Numbered from the stretch's first letter, positions 29,109 to 37,605 are shown. The stretch: 64,000 nt of DNA from Haliovirga abyssi (GCF_030295325.1 NZ_AP027059.1:1-64000); one strand, 5' to 3'. The notes: generated from the sequence alone by a model not told the origin. Translations and numbers: made by a program.

Positions 29109-30164
29109 ATGAAGCAAGCTGTACTATATCCATTTGATAAAATAACAATGGGGATTATAAGATTTCGAGAGCTATTGGATTTTAAAATTAATTGTGTTGT
29201 AGATTTTACAAAGTATGATGAGTGTGATGCTGTAAAATTAGCAATAGGGGAAAAATCAGATATAAAAATAACTAAAGACATAAAAAAAGGATTAAAAGAT
29301 TCCGAAATATTAATATTAAATGATGCAGGAGCTCCTGTTCAGGTTCCAGCAGCTATTAAATTTTATGAAGAAAATAGATTGCAGGAAAAATGGAAAGATT
29401 TAGTAAAAACAGCACATGAAAAAGGGATGAAAATCTTATCAACTCATACTATTTTAGATGTAGGGTTAAAAAAATGGTTAGAAGAAGAGGAAATAAATGT
29501 TGAAATTGGAAAACAAATAACAAATGAAGAAGCAAAAAATAGAGTAGAGAAAAATGAAAATTATACATTTAAGAATAAATTAAAAAAAATAGGGATTTAT
29601 GGTACAAATAGTTGTGTTGGTAAATTTACAACTCAAATGGAATTATTAAGAAGTTTAAGTAAAAAAAGTAAAACAAAAGCAATTATAACAGAGCCTACGG
29701 CATTTTTATTTAATCAACCACAATTTGTAAATATACAATCGGATGAACTTTTGGCAGGAGAATATATGGGGGCAATGTTAAAAGAAATGGAACAAGATGA
29801 TGTAGAATATGTTATAAATTCTGGGCAATCGGGGCTTAGTTTCATACTAAATAGATCAGCTGGTTGGATTAATTATAATATTATGAGATTGACTAGCTTT
29901 AATCCAGATAAGGTTATTATTGTTTGTGGATTAGATGATGATAAAGATGTAAGAGATGTTATTGATTTTTTAGAGATTACATTAGGAATTTCCAAACCAA
30001 TAGCAATTATGATAGCAGATAAAAAAGAAAATAAGGGAGTCTTTGAAAGAATAGAGAAAGAAAAATTGGAACAAAGGAAAAAGGAACTAAGAGAAAAATT
30101 TGGAGTTAAAAATGTAGAAATAATAAAAGATATAGAAAAAATAATTCCGGAAATATTAAATTAA
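29109..30164 (+). CDS. P-loop maturation protein B1 (DUF1611-like)
   Basis: 351 residues. The N-terminal Rossmann-like region (1-155) includes ILILNDAGAPV and ILSTHTILD. The P-loop domain has GTNSCVGKFTTQ (165-176, Lys172). It continues with IITEPTAFLF and NSGQSGLSF and a terminal RKKELREKFGVKNVEII. The P-loop GTxSxxGKxTT with its upstream Rossmann part recalls the DUF1611 family. I also recall a TIGRFAM family (TIGR04066) of clostridial 'peptide maturation system' proteins that could be the same, unverified. Close paralogue of 31031-32086 (shared GIRFRELL, ITEPTAFLF, FNPDKVIIV). Probably acts on the small peptide encoded at 32132; the chemistry is unknown. Confidence 0.72.
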   Translation: MKQAVLYPFDKITMGIIRFRELLDFKINCVVDFTKYDECDAVKLAIGEKSDIKITKDIKKGLKDSEILILNDAGAPVQVPAAIKFYEENRLQEKWKDLVKTAHEKGMKILSTHTILDVGLKKWLEEEEINVEIGKQITNEEAKNRVEKNENYTFKNKLKKIGIYGTNSCVGKFTTQMELLRSLSKKSKTKAIITEPTAFLFNQPQFVNIQSDELLAGEYMGAMLKEMEQDDVEYVINSGQSGLSFILNRSAGWINYNIMRLTSFNPDKVIIVCGLDDDKDVRDVIDFLEITLGISKPIAIMIADKKENKGVFERIEKEKLEQRKKELREKFGVKNVEIIKDIEKIIPEILN

Positions 30165-30176
30165 TAGGAGGTAAAA

Positions 30177-30998
30177 TTGAAAGATATAATATTATATCCA
30201 AATAATGATAAAAGTAAATTTTTATTAAAACATAAAGAAATTTTCAATTATAAAATAGCAGGTATGTTTTCTTCAAAACAAGAGTTAGAAGAAAATTTGA
30301 ATAAAGGAGATAGTATATTTATAACTGGTGAAGATAAAAATTTTAATGAGTTTAAAGAGATTATAAAATTAGGAAATGAAGCAAATAAAAATATTATATT
30401 TAATTATAATATTTTTGACAAACAAACAAAAGAATATATATTAGATAATAAATATGAAGTTTTTGCAAATTATGAAACAGAATCAGAAATAATGAAAATG
30501 TTATCCAAACAAACAAAAAAACCTTTAAAAAAAACAATAAAAAAAACAATGTTATTGTGTATAGATGATGTTGAAGACAAATTAGATGTAGAGCTAAGAT
30601 ATTTAAAAAAAATAGGTTTTAAATCAGAAGAGTATGAAGTTGTTACAGATGATAAAAGGGGAAGATTGTTTGGATTTAAAGAAATTTATAGCGGTTTGAG
30701 CGAATATACTGTTTATGATTATACCAAAAATATTATAGAAGAAGCAGAAAAAAGTAAATCTAAAAACTTATTTCTTGCATATACAAATGATTTTTTAGAT
30801 TTTGAAGATTATTATAAAATGTTGAAAAATATGTCGCTTTTATACTCTTTTATGCCAGAAGAATTAATAATAGCAACTAAAACAAAAAATGAAAAAATAG
30901 ATATGTTAGTTAAGTTTATAAATATATATACTAATTTAAACTCAGTGAAAATATTTTTTTATGATAAAGGAGAAGAAAAAATAGAGATATTAAATTAA
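30177..30998 (+). CDS. Paralogue C of the cluster's family, short, P-loop lost
   Basis: 273 residues. It begins KDIILYPNNDKSKFLLKHKE, the same N-terminal pattern as its neighbours, then IFITGEDKN and IIFNYNIFDK. In place of the P-loop it has KKTMLLCIDDVEDKLD. The second half (LFLAYTNDFLDFEDYYKML, EELIIATKTKN) resembles paralogue A more than B. Start TTG at 30177 behind AGGAGGT at 30167-30173; no ATG is near. 12 bases after B1 and 32 bases before B2: the order A-B1-C-B2 suggests two pairs of one degenerate and one intact subunit. Function unknown. Confidence 0.7.
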   Translation: MKDIILYPNNDKSKFLLKHKEIFNYKIAGMFSSKQELEENLNKGDSIFITGEDKNFNEFKEIIKLGNEANKNIIFNYNIFDKQTKEYILDNKYEVFANYETESEIMKMLSKQTKKPLKKTIKKTMLLCIDDVEDKLDVELRYLKKIGFKSEEYEVVTDDKRGRLFGFKEIYSGLSEYTVYDYTKNIIEEAEKSKSKNLFLAYTNDFLDFEDYYKMLKNMSLLYSFMPEELIIATKTKNEKIDMLVKFINIYTNLNSVKIFFYDKGEEKIEILN

Positions 30999-31030
30999 AA
31001 AAATGTAAATAAATTAGGAAGGGGACAAAA

Positions 31031-32086
31031 ATGGAAAAAGTATCTATATATCCAAATAATAAAGTAACGCAAGGCTTAATAAGATTTAGAGAATTACTTA
31101 ATATAGAAATAAAAAGTGTTATAGATTTTGTTTTTGATGTAGGAAAAGATGCTCAAGAGATATTGGATGGAGAAAAATCGGGAATAATGATAATGAATGA
31201 AGTAGATGAAGCGTTAGAAGGAGTAGATACATTATTATTAAATGAAGAGGGAACTCCTTTAGCTCATTTTCAGGATTTTTATTTTGAAAATGAATTGGAC
31301 AAAAAGTGGAGGTTAGTAGTAGAAACTGCTTTTAATAAAGGGAAAAAAATAATAAGTAGTCATAATATATATAGTAAAAAAACATTAGATTGGTTAAGTG
31401 AAAAAAAAATAAAAATTGATTTTCCAGAGCCTATAGAAAAAGAAAATATAGAAAAAAAATATTTTGAAAATTTGAAAAATGATTATAAAACTAAAAATAT
31501 GACAAGAATTGGAATTTATGGAACTAGAAGTTGTATTGGAAAATTTACAACTCAGCAAATGTTATTTAAGGAATTGAGAAAAAAAAGAAAAGTTAAAACT
31601 ATCATAACAGAGCCTACAGCTTTTTTATTTAAAGATACATATCCTTTATATAGCACAATACCATTGAGTCAATATGAAAATACAGCATATTTAAGAAAAT
31701 TAGTAGAAGAAGAAGACAAAAATGAGACAGAATATTTTATATTTTCGGATCAAGGAAGTGTGGTATTAGATTTTGGATTAGGGTGGTATATGACAAAGTT
31801 ATCATATTTAAAAGGGTTTCATCCAGATAAAGTTATTATAATAGCAGATTATAGAGATGATGAGGTATTGGAAAAAATGATAACTTTTTTCAAAGTTTTT
31901 TCCAATATAGATAAACCAATGGCAGTTTTGATTCCAGATAGAGTAGAAAAAGAATATGGAATTTATGAAAAGAAAACTGAAGAAGAGATGAAACAAAGAA
32001 AAAAAGAGATAAAAGAAAAATTCAATATTTCAACGGTAGAGATTATTAGAGACATAGATAAAGTTGCTCAGACTATTTTAAATTAA
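31031..32086 (+). CDS. P-loop maturation protein B2 (DUF1611-like)
   Basis: 351 residues, equal in length to B1 and collinear with it: VSIYPNNKVTQGLIRFRELL at the start, LLLNEEGTPLAHF, IISSHNIYSKK, P-loop GTRSCIGKFTTQQ (164-176, Lys171), IITEPTAFLF, FHPDKVIIIADYRDD, and the ending EIKEKFNISTVEIIRDIDK. B1 and B2 clearly arose by duplication but differ in the region after the P-loop (FSDQGSVVLDFGLG against NSGQSGLSFILN), perhaps reflecting different substrate sites. It directly precedes the peptide gene, 45 bases away. The left arm of the inverted repeat begins 5 bases after its stop codon. Confidence 0.73.
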   Translation: MEKVSIYPNNKVTQGLIRFRELLNIEIKSVIDFVFDVGKDAQEILDGEKSGIMIMNEVDEALEGVDTLLLNEEGTPLAHFQDFYFENELDKKWRLVVETAFNKGKKIISSHNIYSKKTLDWLSEKKIKIDFPEPIEKENIEKKYFENLKNDYKTKNMTRIGIYGTRSCIGKFTTQQMLFKELRKKRKVKTIITEPTAFLFKDTYPLYSTIPLSQYENTAYLRKLVEEEDKNETEYFIFSDQGSVVLDFGLGWYMTKLSYLKGFHPDKVIIIADYRDDEVLEKMITFFKVFSNIDKPMAVLIPDRVEKEYGIYEKKTEEEMKQRKKEIKEKFNISTVEIIRDIDKVAQTILN

Positions 32087-32091
32087 ATTTT

Positions 32092-32414
32092 GGTCCAGAT
32101 AGATAAAAATAAAATATGGAGGTAATTATTAATGAAATTGAAAAAAGTAACAGAAGAAATGTTTTTAGAAGAAGAATTTGATTTAGAAGGATATAATTAT
32201 GGAGTAGATGGGGACGATGGAATAGACGGAGATGGAGAAACAGATTCAGGATCAACTTCAACAGGAATAGATGGAGATGGAGAAACAGATTCAGGAATAA
32301 TTTCAATAGGAATAGATGGAGACGATGGAATTGATGGAGATCAATAATAGAGTTTTATAGAGAAAATGGTTTTAATAAGAAAGTAATTTTTTAAAAGTTC
32401 AATCTATCTGGACC
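32092..32414. repeat. Perfect 13-bp inverted repeat bracketing the peptide gene
   Basis: GGTCCAGATAGAT at 32092-32104 and its exact inverse ATCTATCTGGACC at 32402-32414 enclose the 71-codon gene and nothing else. The arms are unusually G+C-rich for this region. They could be ends of a small mobile or exchangeable cassette, recombination sites, or a long-range mRNA stem. Confidence 0.7.
32132..32347 (+). CDS. Asp/Gly-rich repetitive small peptide, candidate RiPP precursor
   Basis: 71 residues with no Cys, Pro, Ala, Arg, His or Trp, but 15 Asp, 15 Gly and 8 Glu. Residues 1-20 look like a leader (MKLKKVTEEMFLEEEFDLEG). Residues 24-71 are repeats: GVDGDD, GIDGDGETDSG-STST, GIDGDGETDSG-IISI, GIDGDD, GIDGDQ. 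The 15-residue unit repeats at DNA level (32228-32251 and 32273-32296 identical, period 45). RBS GGAGGT precedes the ATG. Thr/Ser alternating with Asp/Glu recalls graspetide cores, but no ATP-grasp ligase is encoded here. Calcium binding by the DGDGET-type runs is another option. Placed between the maturation genes and the exporter. Confidence 0.7.
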   Translation: MKLKKVTEEMFLEEEFDLEGYNYGVDGDDGIDGDGETDSGSTSTGIDGDGETDSGIISIGIDGDDGIDGDQ

Positions 32415-32430
32415 TTAAATTAAATAAATT

Positions 32431-32469
32431 GTTTAAAAAGAAGTCGAATTTTTTGACTTCTTTTTGAAC
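32431..32469 (+). terminator. Terminator between peptide gene and exporter
   Basis: A 15-bp stem (32431-32445 with 32455-32469, one G·U pair) with a 9-base loop and U-rich 3' arm. It probably lets the peptide be expressed at a different level from the export genes. Confidence 0.75.
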
Positions 32470-32537
32470 TGTTTTAGAATAAAAAATCTGTTAGTTTATA
32501 AAAAAATTAAGAAAAGAATGATGAGGTGCGGTCTGAT

Positions 32538-34289
32538 ATGAATTATATAACGACAGTGAAAGAAATATTTAAATTTATGAGGTATTTAAAGCCATTTTAT
32601 AAATTTCAATTTTCAATAATGTTTGTTTTGCTAATTTCGACAATATTGGGGTTGATAAATCCATTAGTATATAAAATGGTGGTAGATGATTTTTTTATAG
32701 GTAAAAATATAGAAATACTTTATTTTGCTATTGCAATACAGATAATAGTATTTATATTTACTAAAATACTGTCAATTTCAAAAGAATATTTATCGGCATA
32801 TATGGGAAATTTTATATCAATGACAATGAGAAAAAATGCATTTGATAAAATAATGAAAGCAGAAGCAAGTGAAATGAATAAAATAAATATAGGAGAGATT
32901 TTTGTTACTTTTGATAATGATATTTTAGCGATAGAAAATGCAATAACAGGAACAATTATTAATTTAATCCTTACATTATTTAATTTCATAACCAATACAC
33001 TTGTTATGTTTTTATTGAGTTGGAAATATGGGATAGTTGTATTTTTAGTAATACCATTCCAATTAATTAATAATAATATATGGATAAAACATGTAATGGA
33101 AAAAAATAAAGCAATAAGAAAAAGTGTATCTGAAATGTTTGAATTTGTAAATGAGGCATTTTCGAATATGAAATATTTAAAGTTACTTACAAAAGAAAAT
33201 TTTGCTAGAAGGGTTTTTTTTAAGAGAAATAGTAATATGGTGATTAAGATATTTGATTCGCTAAAAATAAGCTGGATAACAGGGACGATTAGTGAAGTGA
33301 TAGGACTTGGGGACTCTATATTCTTGTTGATTGTCGGTGGCGGTTTGATATATAAAGGTGAGATAACGTTAGGAACATATATGGCATTAATGTCATATTC
33401 GGGAACTGCAAAAGGAAGCTTTATGAGCTTATTAAATTTCAACATAAATATGGCTCCCGTGATGATTTCGATTGAGAGATTGGAAAAGTTATTACAATTA
33501 TCTCAGGATAATCTTAAGGGAGAAAAGCCGAAAGAATTTAGCGGAGATATAGAATTAAAGAATTTGGATTTTTATTATGAAGAAAATAATTATATACTAA
33601 AAGAATTTGAGTTAAAGATAAAAAGAGGAGAAAAATTAGCATTAATAGGTGAGAGTGGGAGTGGAAAATCTACAATAATAAATTTGATAATGGGTTTATA
33701 TAATCCAATTAATGGAGAAATTAGAGTTAATGGATATGAGTTGCGAGAATTAGATAAAAGATATTTTAGAAAAAAAATAGGAATTGTAAGTCAGGATAGT
33801 TTCTTTTTTAGTGATAATATACGAAATAATTTATTATTAGGTGATAAAGCTAAAGATGAAGAGATAATGAGAGTGTGCAAAATTTGTCAGATAGATAAAT
33901 TTATAAATGATTCTCCAAACGGGTTGGAAACTTTATTGGAATTTGGAGGGACAAATCTTTCTGGTGGGCAAAGGCAAAGATTGTCTATTGCGAGAATGCT
34001 TTTAAGGCAGCCTGAAATAATAATATTGGATGAAGCTACATCAGCGCTTGATAATATAACGGAAGCTTGTATTTTGAAATCTTTGGAGGAAGAATTAAAA
34101 ACAAAAACAGTTATAACAATAGCTCATAGATTGTCGACGATAGAGAGTTCTGATAGAATAATCGTATTAAAAGATGGAGTTATAGTGGAAGAGGGAACGC
34201 ATGAAATATTATTAGAAAAAAGAGGGGATTATTATAATTTGCAAAAACTAAGATCGGAGGATAAAGCTAATGATGAAAACTCCGCATAA
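32538..34289 (+). CDS. ABC exporter, fused membrane and ATPase domains
   Basis: 583 residues: a six-helix type-1 exporter membrane domain (about 1-320) followed by the ATPase with Walker A GESGSGKST (about 371), signature NLSGGQRQRLSIARMLL (about 474) and Walker B IIILDEATSALD. There is no N-terminal C39 peptidase, so cleavage must be done elsewhere, in line with the subtilisin-like gene upstream. ATG at 32538 is used with GAGGTG at 32523-32528; a GTG at 32526 overlaps that site. It overlaps the HlyD-type gene by 20 bases, so export genes are coupled. Probable cargo: the matured peptide from 32132. Confidence 0.9.
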   Translation: MNYITTVKEIFKFMRYLKPFYKFQFSIMFVLLISTILGLINPLVYKMVVDDFFIGKNIEILYFAIAIQIIVFIFTKILSISKEYLSAYMGNFISMTMRKNAFDKIMKAEASEMNKINIGEIFVTFDNDILAIENAITGTIINLILTLFNFITNTLVMFLLSWKYGIVVFLVIPFQLINNNIWIKHVMEKNKAIRKSVSEMFEFVNEAFSNMKYLKLLTKENFARRVFFKRNSNMVIKIFDSLKISWITGTISEVIGLGDSIFLLIVGGGLIYKGEITLGTYMALMSYSGTAKGSFMSLLNFNINMAPVMISIERLEKLLQLSQDNLKGEKPKEFSGDIELKNLDFYYEENNYILKEFELKIKRGEKLALIGESGSGKSTIINLIMGLYNPINGEIRVNGYELRELDKRYFRKKIGIVSQDSFFFSDNIRNNLLLGDKAKDEEIMRVCKICQIDKFINDSPNGLETLLEFGGTNLSGGQRQRLSIARMLLRQPEIIILDEATSALDNITEACILKSLEEELKTKTVITIAHRLSTIESSDRIIVLKDGVIVEEGTHEILLEKRGDYYNLQKLRSEDKANDENSA

Positions 34290-35331
34290 GATTATGAAGT
34301 TAATAAAAAGTACAGTTGTGTTGTTTTTGGTGGTAATAATAGCTACTTTATTTTTATTTCAAAAAACTGAATATGTAGAAGGGAATGGAATTGTTATTGC
34401 GGATAGATATAATGTTTATTCTCCTGCTTCTGGTGAGATAAAAAGGATAGAAAAGGATTTTGGAGATATAGTAAAAAAGGGAGAAACGGTTATTGAAATT
34501 GATCCGAAAGAGACAGAAAATAAATATATAGAAAATAAAATCGCTATGGATAATTTATTTACAGAATTAAAAATAAAGGAAATGGATGAAAATCAATTAG
34601 ATTTAGAACAAAAAAGTTATGAAAATAATTTAGAATTATTAGAAATGGATTATATAAATTTGGAAGATGAGTATAAAAATTCTGAATTTTTATATAAAAA
34701 AGGAGAAAAATCAGAATATGAACTAAAGAAAAGTAGATATTTACTTAAAAAAAAGAAATTAGAAATTAGTGATTATAAAATTAAAAATAATATAAAAATT
34801 AAAAAAAATTTAATAAAAAAAGAAAAAAGAGATCTAAAAAATCAAATTAATTATTATGAAAATAAGGGAAAAGATTTAAAGGAAGAAATAAAAAAATGTA
34901 TAGTGAAATCAGAATATGAAGGTGTGACTATAATAACAAAAGATTTAAAAGAATTAATGGGCTCAACAGTAAATAAAGGAGAATTACTTTTTACATTAGC
35001 TGATTTAAAAAATCTTAAAATGATAGTTACTTTGCAAGAAAATGCAATTGGAAAAGTAAAAGATGGACAAAAAGTAATTATAATGTTAGATGCGATACCT
35101 TATGAAAAATTTACAACGATTGAAGGCGAGGTAATAAAGTTATATCCGCAGGCAAAAGATGGAATGACTTATAATAAAGTGGAAATTATAATAAAAGGAT
35201 TTACGAATAAATTAAAAAAAGACAAACTAAAAGAAATAAATTTAAAAAATGGATTAAAAGGAAAAGCGAAAATAATTGTAAAAGAGAAAAAAATAATTGC
35301 AAAATATTTGTGGGATAAATTGTTTGAATAG
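34270..35331 (+). CDS. HlyD-family periplasmic adaptor of the exporter
   Basis: 353 residues. A cytoplasmic start and one membrane helix (about 15-33) are followed by a half-lipoyl motif (YSPASGEIKRIEKDFGDIVKKGETVIEIDP), a long Lys/Glu-rich helical hairpin (about 75-205), the second lipoyl half (VKSEYEGVTIITKDLKELMGSTVNKGELLFTLADL) and a beta-barrel region. This is the membrane-fusion plan of type I secretion. It overlaps the ABC gene and precedes a coiled-coil gene by 8 bases. It should link the inner-membrane ABC protein to the TolC-like protein at 36218. Confidence 0.88.
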   Translation: MMKTPHKIMKLIKSTVVLFLVVIIATLFLFQKTEYVEGNGIVIADRYNVYSPASGEIKRIEKDFGDIVKKGETVIEIDPKETENKYIENKIAMDNLFTELKIKEMDENQLDLEQKSYENNLELLEMDYINLEDEYKNSEFLYKKGEKSEYELKKSRYLLKKKKLEISDYKIKNNIKIKKNLIKKEKRDLKNQINYYENKGKDLKEEIKKCIVKSEYEGVTIITKDLKELMGSTVNKGELLFTLADLKNLKMIVTLQENAIGKVKDGQKVIIMLDAIPYEKFTTIEGEVIKLYPQAKDGMTYNKVEIIIKGFTNKLKKDKLKEINLKNGLKGKAKIIVKEKKIIAKYLWDKLFE

Positions 35332-35339
35332 GAGCTGGA

Positions 35340-36221
35340 ATGAAAAAAATAGTAATAATTTTAGTGATTATAATACAGAGTACAATATATTCAGGAACGT
35401 TAGAAATTCTAAAAAAAGAGTATAATGTTATAAATAAAGAGATAAAAGGATATTTGGAAAATAAGGAATTGGGGTATTCTGAAATAGAATTATCAAAATT
35501 ATATAATAGTTTGTTTTTAAAAGAAATTGATATTGAGGAAGAAAAGAAAAATATAAAAAAAGAATACTTAGATTACAATAATCAAATTAAAATAATAACG
35601 AAGAGCTTAAAGTTTTATAGTAGAAAAATAAGAGAATATATAACCAATTTAAAATTGATGAAGGATAATTTAGAAAACACTAAAAAATCAGATATAGAGG
35701 AGTTAGAATATACAATAGCGTATAGTAATGGCGAAATAAAAAAACTTGAAAAAAGAAAAGAATATATTGAATATATGTTGAAAGAATCTGAGTATAATAG
35801 TGGAATAAAATCTATTAAAAGAGAAGATTATATAAATAAAAAATATGAGTTGTTTGATAAAATATTAAAAAAGGAATTGTTTTTAATAAAATTAGAAGAA
35901 AGCGGTAAACAAAAACAAGATTTAAAGGAAGAAGAAATAGAGATTAATAAAATGAAATATAAAGAGGAATTAGAAAAATTAAAAAAAGAAAAACTTGGAA
36001 AAAAGAAAGATTTATATATCTTAAAAATTGATGTTGAGATTTTAAAACGAAATTTAATATTAAAAAATAAAGAGGTGGCAGTATTAAAAGATAAAGTGGA
36101 AAAAGGGGTTTCTGGATATAAAAAATATTTAGATAAAGAACAAGAGGTGACTGAATTGGAGATAAAGAAGATAGAAATGGAAGGAAATATAAAATATCTT
36201 GAAATGGAGCTTGAAGAATGA
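35340..36221 (+). CDS. Exported coiled-coil protein of the secretion operon
   Basis: 293 residues, not recognised as a family. A short signal peptide (KKIVIILVIIIQSTIYSG) is followed by almost pure charged helix, rich in Lys and Glu, with runs such as KSDIEELEYTIAYSNGEIKKLEKRKEYIEYML and KEELEKLKKEKLGKKKDLYILKIDVEILKRNL. It lacks beta-strand segments or the Ala/Gly pattern of TolC. It overlaps the TolC-like gene by four bases (ATGA). Likely a periplasmic accessory of the channel, perhaps a degenerate TolC/adaptor hairpin. The function is not assigned. Confidence 0.75.
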   Translation: MKKIVIILVIIIQSTIYSGTLEILKKEYNVINKEIKGYLENKELGYSEIELSKLYNSLFLKEIDIEEEKKNIKKEYLDYNNQIKIITKSLKFYSRKIREYITNLKLMKDNLENTKKSDIEELEYTIAYSNGEIKKLEKRKEYIEYMLKESEYNSGIKSIKREDYINKKYELFDKILKKELFLIKLEESGKQKQDLKEEEIEINKMKYKEELEKLKKEKLGKKKDLYILKIDVEILKRNLILKNKEVAVLKDKVEKGVSGYKKYLDKEQEVTELEIKKIEMEGNIKYLEMELEE

Positions 36222-37504
36222 AACAAAATTTTATAAAGGTAATAATATTAATGATTTTGTTTCAAACAAATTTATTTGCCGTAGAAAAAATAAATCTTGA
36301 AGGCGTAATAAAAAGTTTTATTGAAAAAAGTAGTTATAGAGAAAAAGAAAAGATAGAAATAAAGAAGTTAGATATAGAAAAACAGGGAAACGTTGCAGAA
36401 GAATGGCGAAAAATAAGTTTTAATATAAATCCGATTTATAATAGTTATAAAAATAAAGATACGAATAAATATTTTGGAAATACAACTTTAAATTTTGGAT
36501 ATAAAATGTTTTATTTGAACTTTAATTATGATAATTCTACGGATAAGCTGAAAAGAACAATCTATAAAATAGGATTAAGTGAAAGTTTGGATGATGTTAT
36601 ATATAGCGAGCAAAAATATAAAAAAAAATTATTAAAGTTAAAAGAAAAGGTTACAATGAATAGGTTGAGTTCTGAAAAAATAACAGAAATAAAAAGTATT
36701 ATAGAACTTTATGCAGATATAAAAAATATTGAATCAGAAATAGATATAAAGAGAAAAACTTTAAAAAATAGGAATAAAGAATTTGAAAATTTAAAGGAAA
36801 AATATAAGCAAAATGAAGCAGTGAAAATAGATGTAGATTATATGAGTATAAAAATAAAAGAGATAAAAAATAATATAGTTTATTTAGAAGAGTCATTTGA
36901 AAATAATAGTAAAAAACTTCTTGAAAAAGTAGGTATTAAAAGTCGAAAAAAGATAGTATTTGAGGATATATCTGATGTAAATATAGATAAAATAGGTGTA
37001 AATGAATTAGAAATAACAAGTAAAGGGTTAGAAATAAATTCAAAAGAGGAAGAGATTAAATATAGTGTAATAAGAAGTTGTCCAGAAGTAAAGTTAGATG
37101 TAAATTATGATATAGAAAATAAAATATGGATGGCGGGAGTGGTATTTACAGGCAATGTATTAGAATCGAAGACAGATATTAAAACTGAAAAAGAAGAATT
37201 AAAAAAGCTAAAAATAGAAAAGAAAGAAATAGAAGCTAAAAGAAATAGAACGGAACAACAATTGGAGATAGAATATCAAAATTTATTAAATAAAAAAAAG
37301 ATATTGAAGGATAAAAGAGATAACTTTGGAAAGAGATATCTAATTTCAAAGAGTGTATACAAAAAAGGGTATATGAGTCTTATTAATTACATAAAATCTC
37401 AAGAAGACTATGAAAAAGCAGAAATGGAGTATAAAAAAGCAAAGAATGAGTTGAATGCTTTTAAATATAAAATAAAATTTGGTAAAAAAACATTTTATAT
37501 TTAA
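36218..37504 (+). CDS. TolC-like outer-membrane channel of the secretion operon
   Basis: 428 residues. Signal peptide to about residue 21 (LFQTNLFA). Two pseudo-repeats, each with a beta part (FNINPIYNSYKNKDT … YFGNTTLNFGYK; CPEVKLDVNYDIENKIWMAGVVF) and long helices (EQQLEIEYQNLLNKKKILKDKRDNF … GYMSLINYIKSQEDYEKAEMEYKKAKNELNAFKYK). This matches the outer-membrane efflux protein family, including the C-terminal helix pattern. It completes ABC + HlyD + TolC, so the cluster encodes a dedicated route from cytoplasm to outside, as expected in a diderm cell. Confidence 0.85.
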   Translation: MKQNFIKVIILMILFQTNLFAVEKINLEGVIKSFIEKSSYREKEKIEIKKLDIEKQGNVAEEWRKISFNINPIYNSYKNKDTNKYFGNTTLNFGYKMFYLNFNYDNSTDKLKRTIYKIGLSESLDDVIYSEQKYKKKLLKLKEKVTMNRLSSEKITEIKSIIELYADIKNIESEIDIKRKTLKNRNKEFENLKEKYKQNEAVKIDVDYMSIKIKEIKNNIVYLEESFENNSKKLLEKVGIKSRKKIVFEDISDVNIDKIGVNELEITSKGLEINSKEEEIKYSVIRSCPEVKLDVNYDIENKIWMAGVVFTGNVLESKTDIKTEKEELKKLKIEKKEIEAKRNRTEQQLEIEYQNLLNKKKILKDKRDNFGKRYLISKSVYKKGYMSLINYIKSQEDYEKAEMEYKKAKNELNAFKYKIKFGKKTFYI

Positions 37505-37548
37505 AAGCTATGGGATTTTTAGATTTTGTGAATTAAAATAGAAAAGAG

Positions 37549-37577
37549 TTGAAAAATAAGTGCAAATGTGTTATTAT
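37549..37577 (+). promoter_or_regulatory. Promoter of the second pullulanase gene
   Basis: TTGAAA at 37549-37554 and TATTAT at 37572-37577, spacing 17, 28 bases before the ATG at 37606, which has RBS AAGGAGG. Confidence 0.6.
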
Positions 37578-37605
37578 AAGATAAATTATCTACAAGGAGG
37601 ACAAA

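Noticed and set aside
32132-32347. Peptide gene as a class II bacteriocin or lanthipeptide precursor
   Set aside because: No Gly-Gly leader site, no Cys, no C39 domain in the exporter and no LanB/LanC/LanM gene nearby.
32092-32414. Inverted repeat as an insertion sequence
   Set aside because: The enclosed 71-codon frame has no transposase feature, and no target-site duplication is obvious beside the arms.
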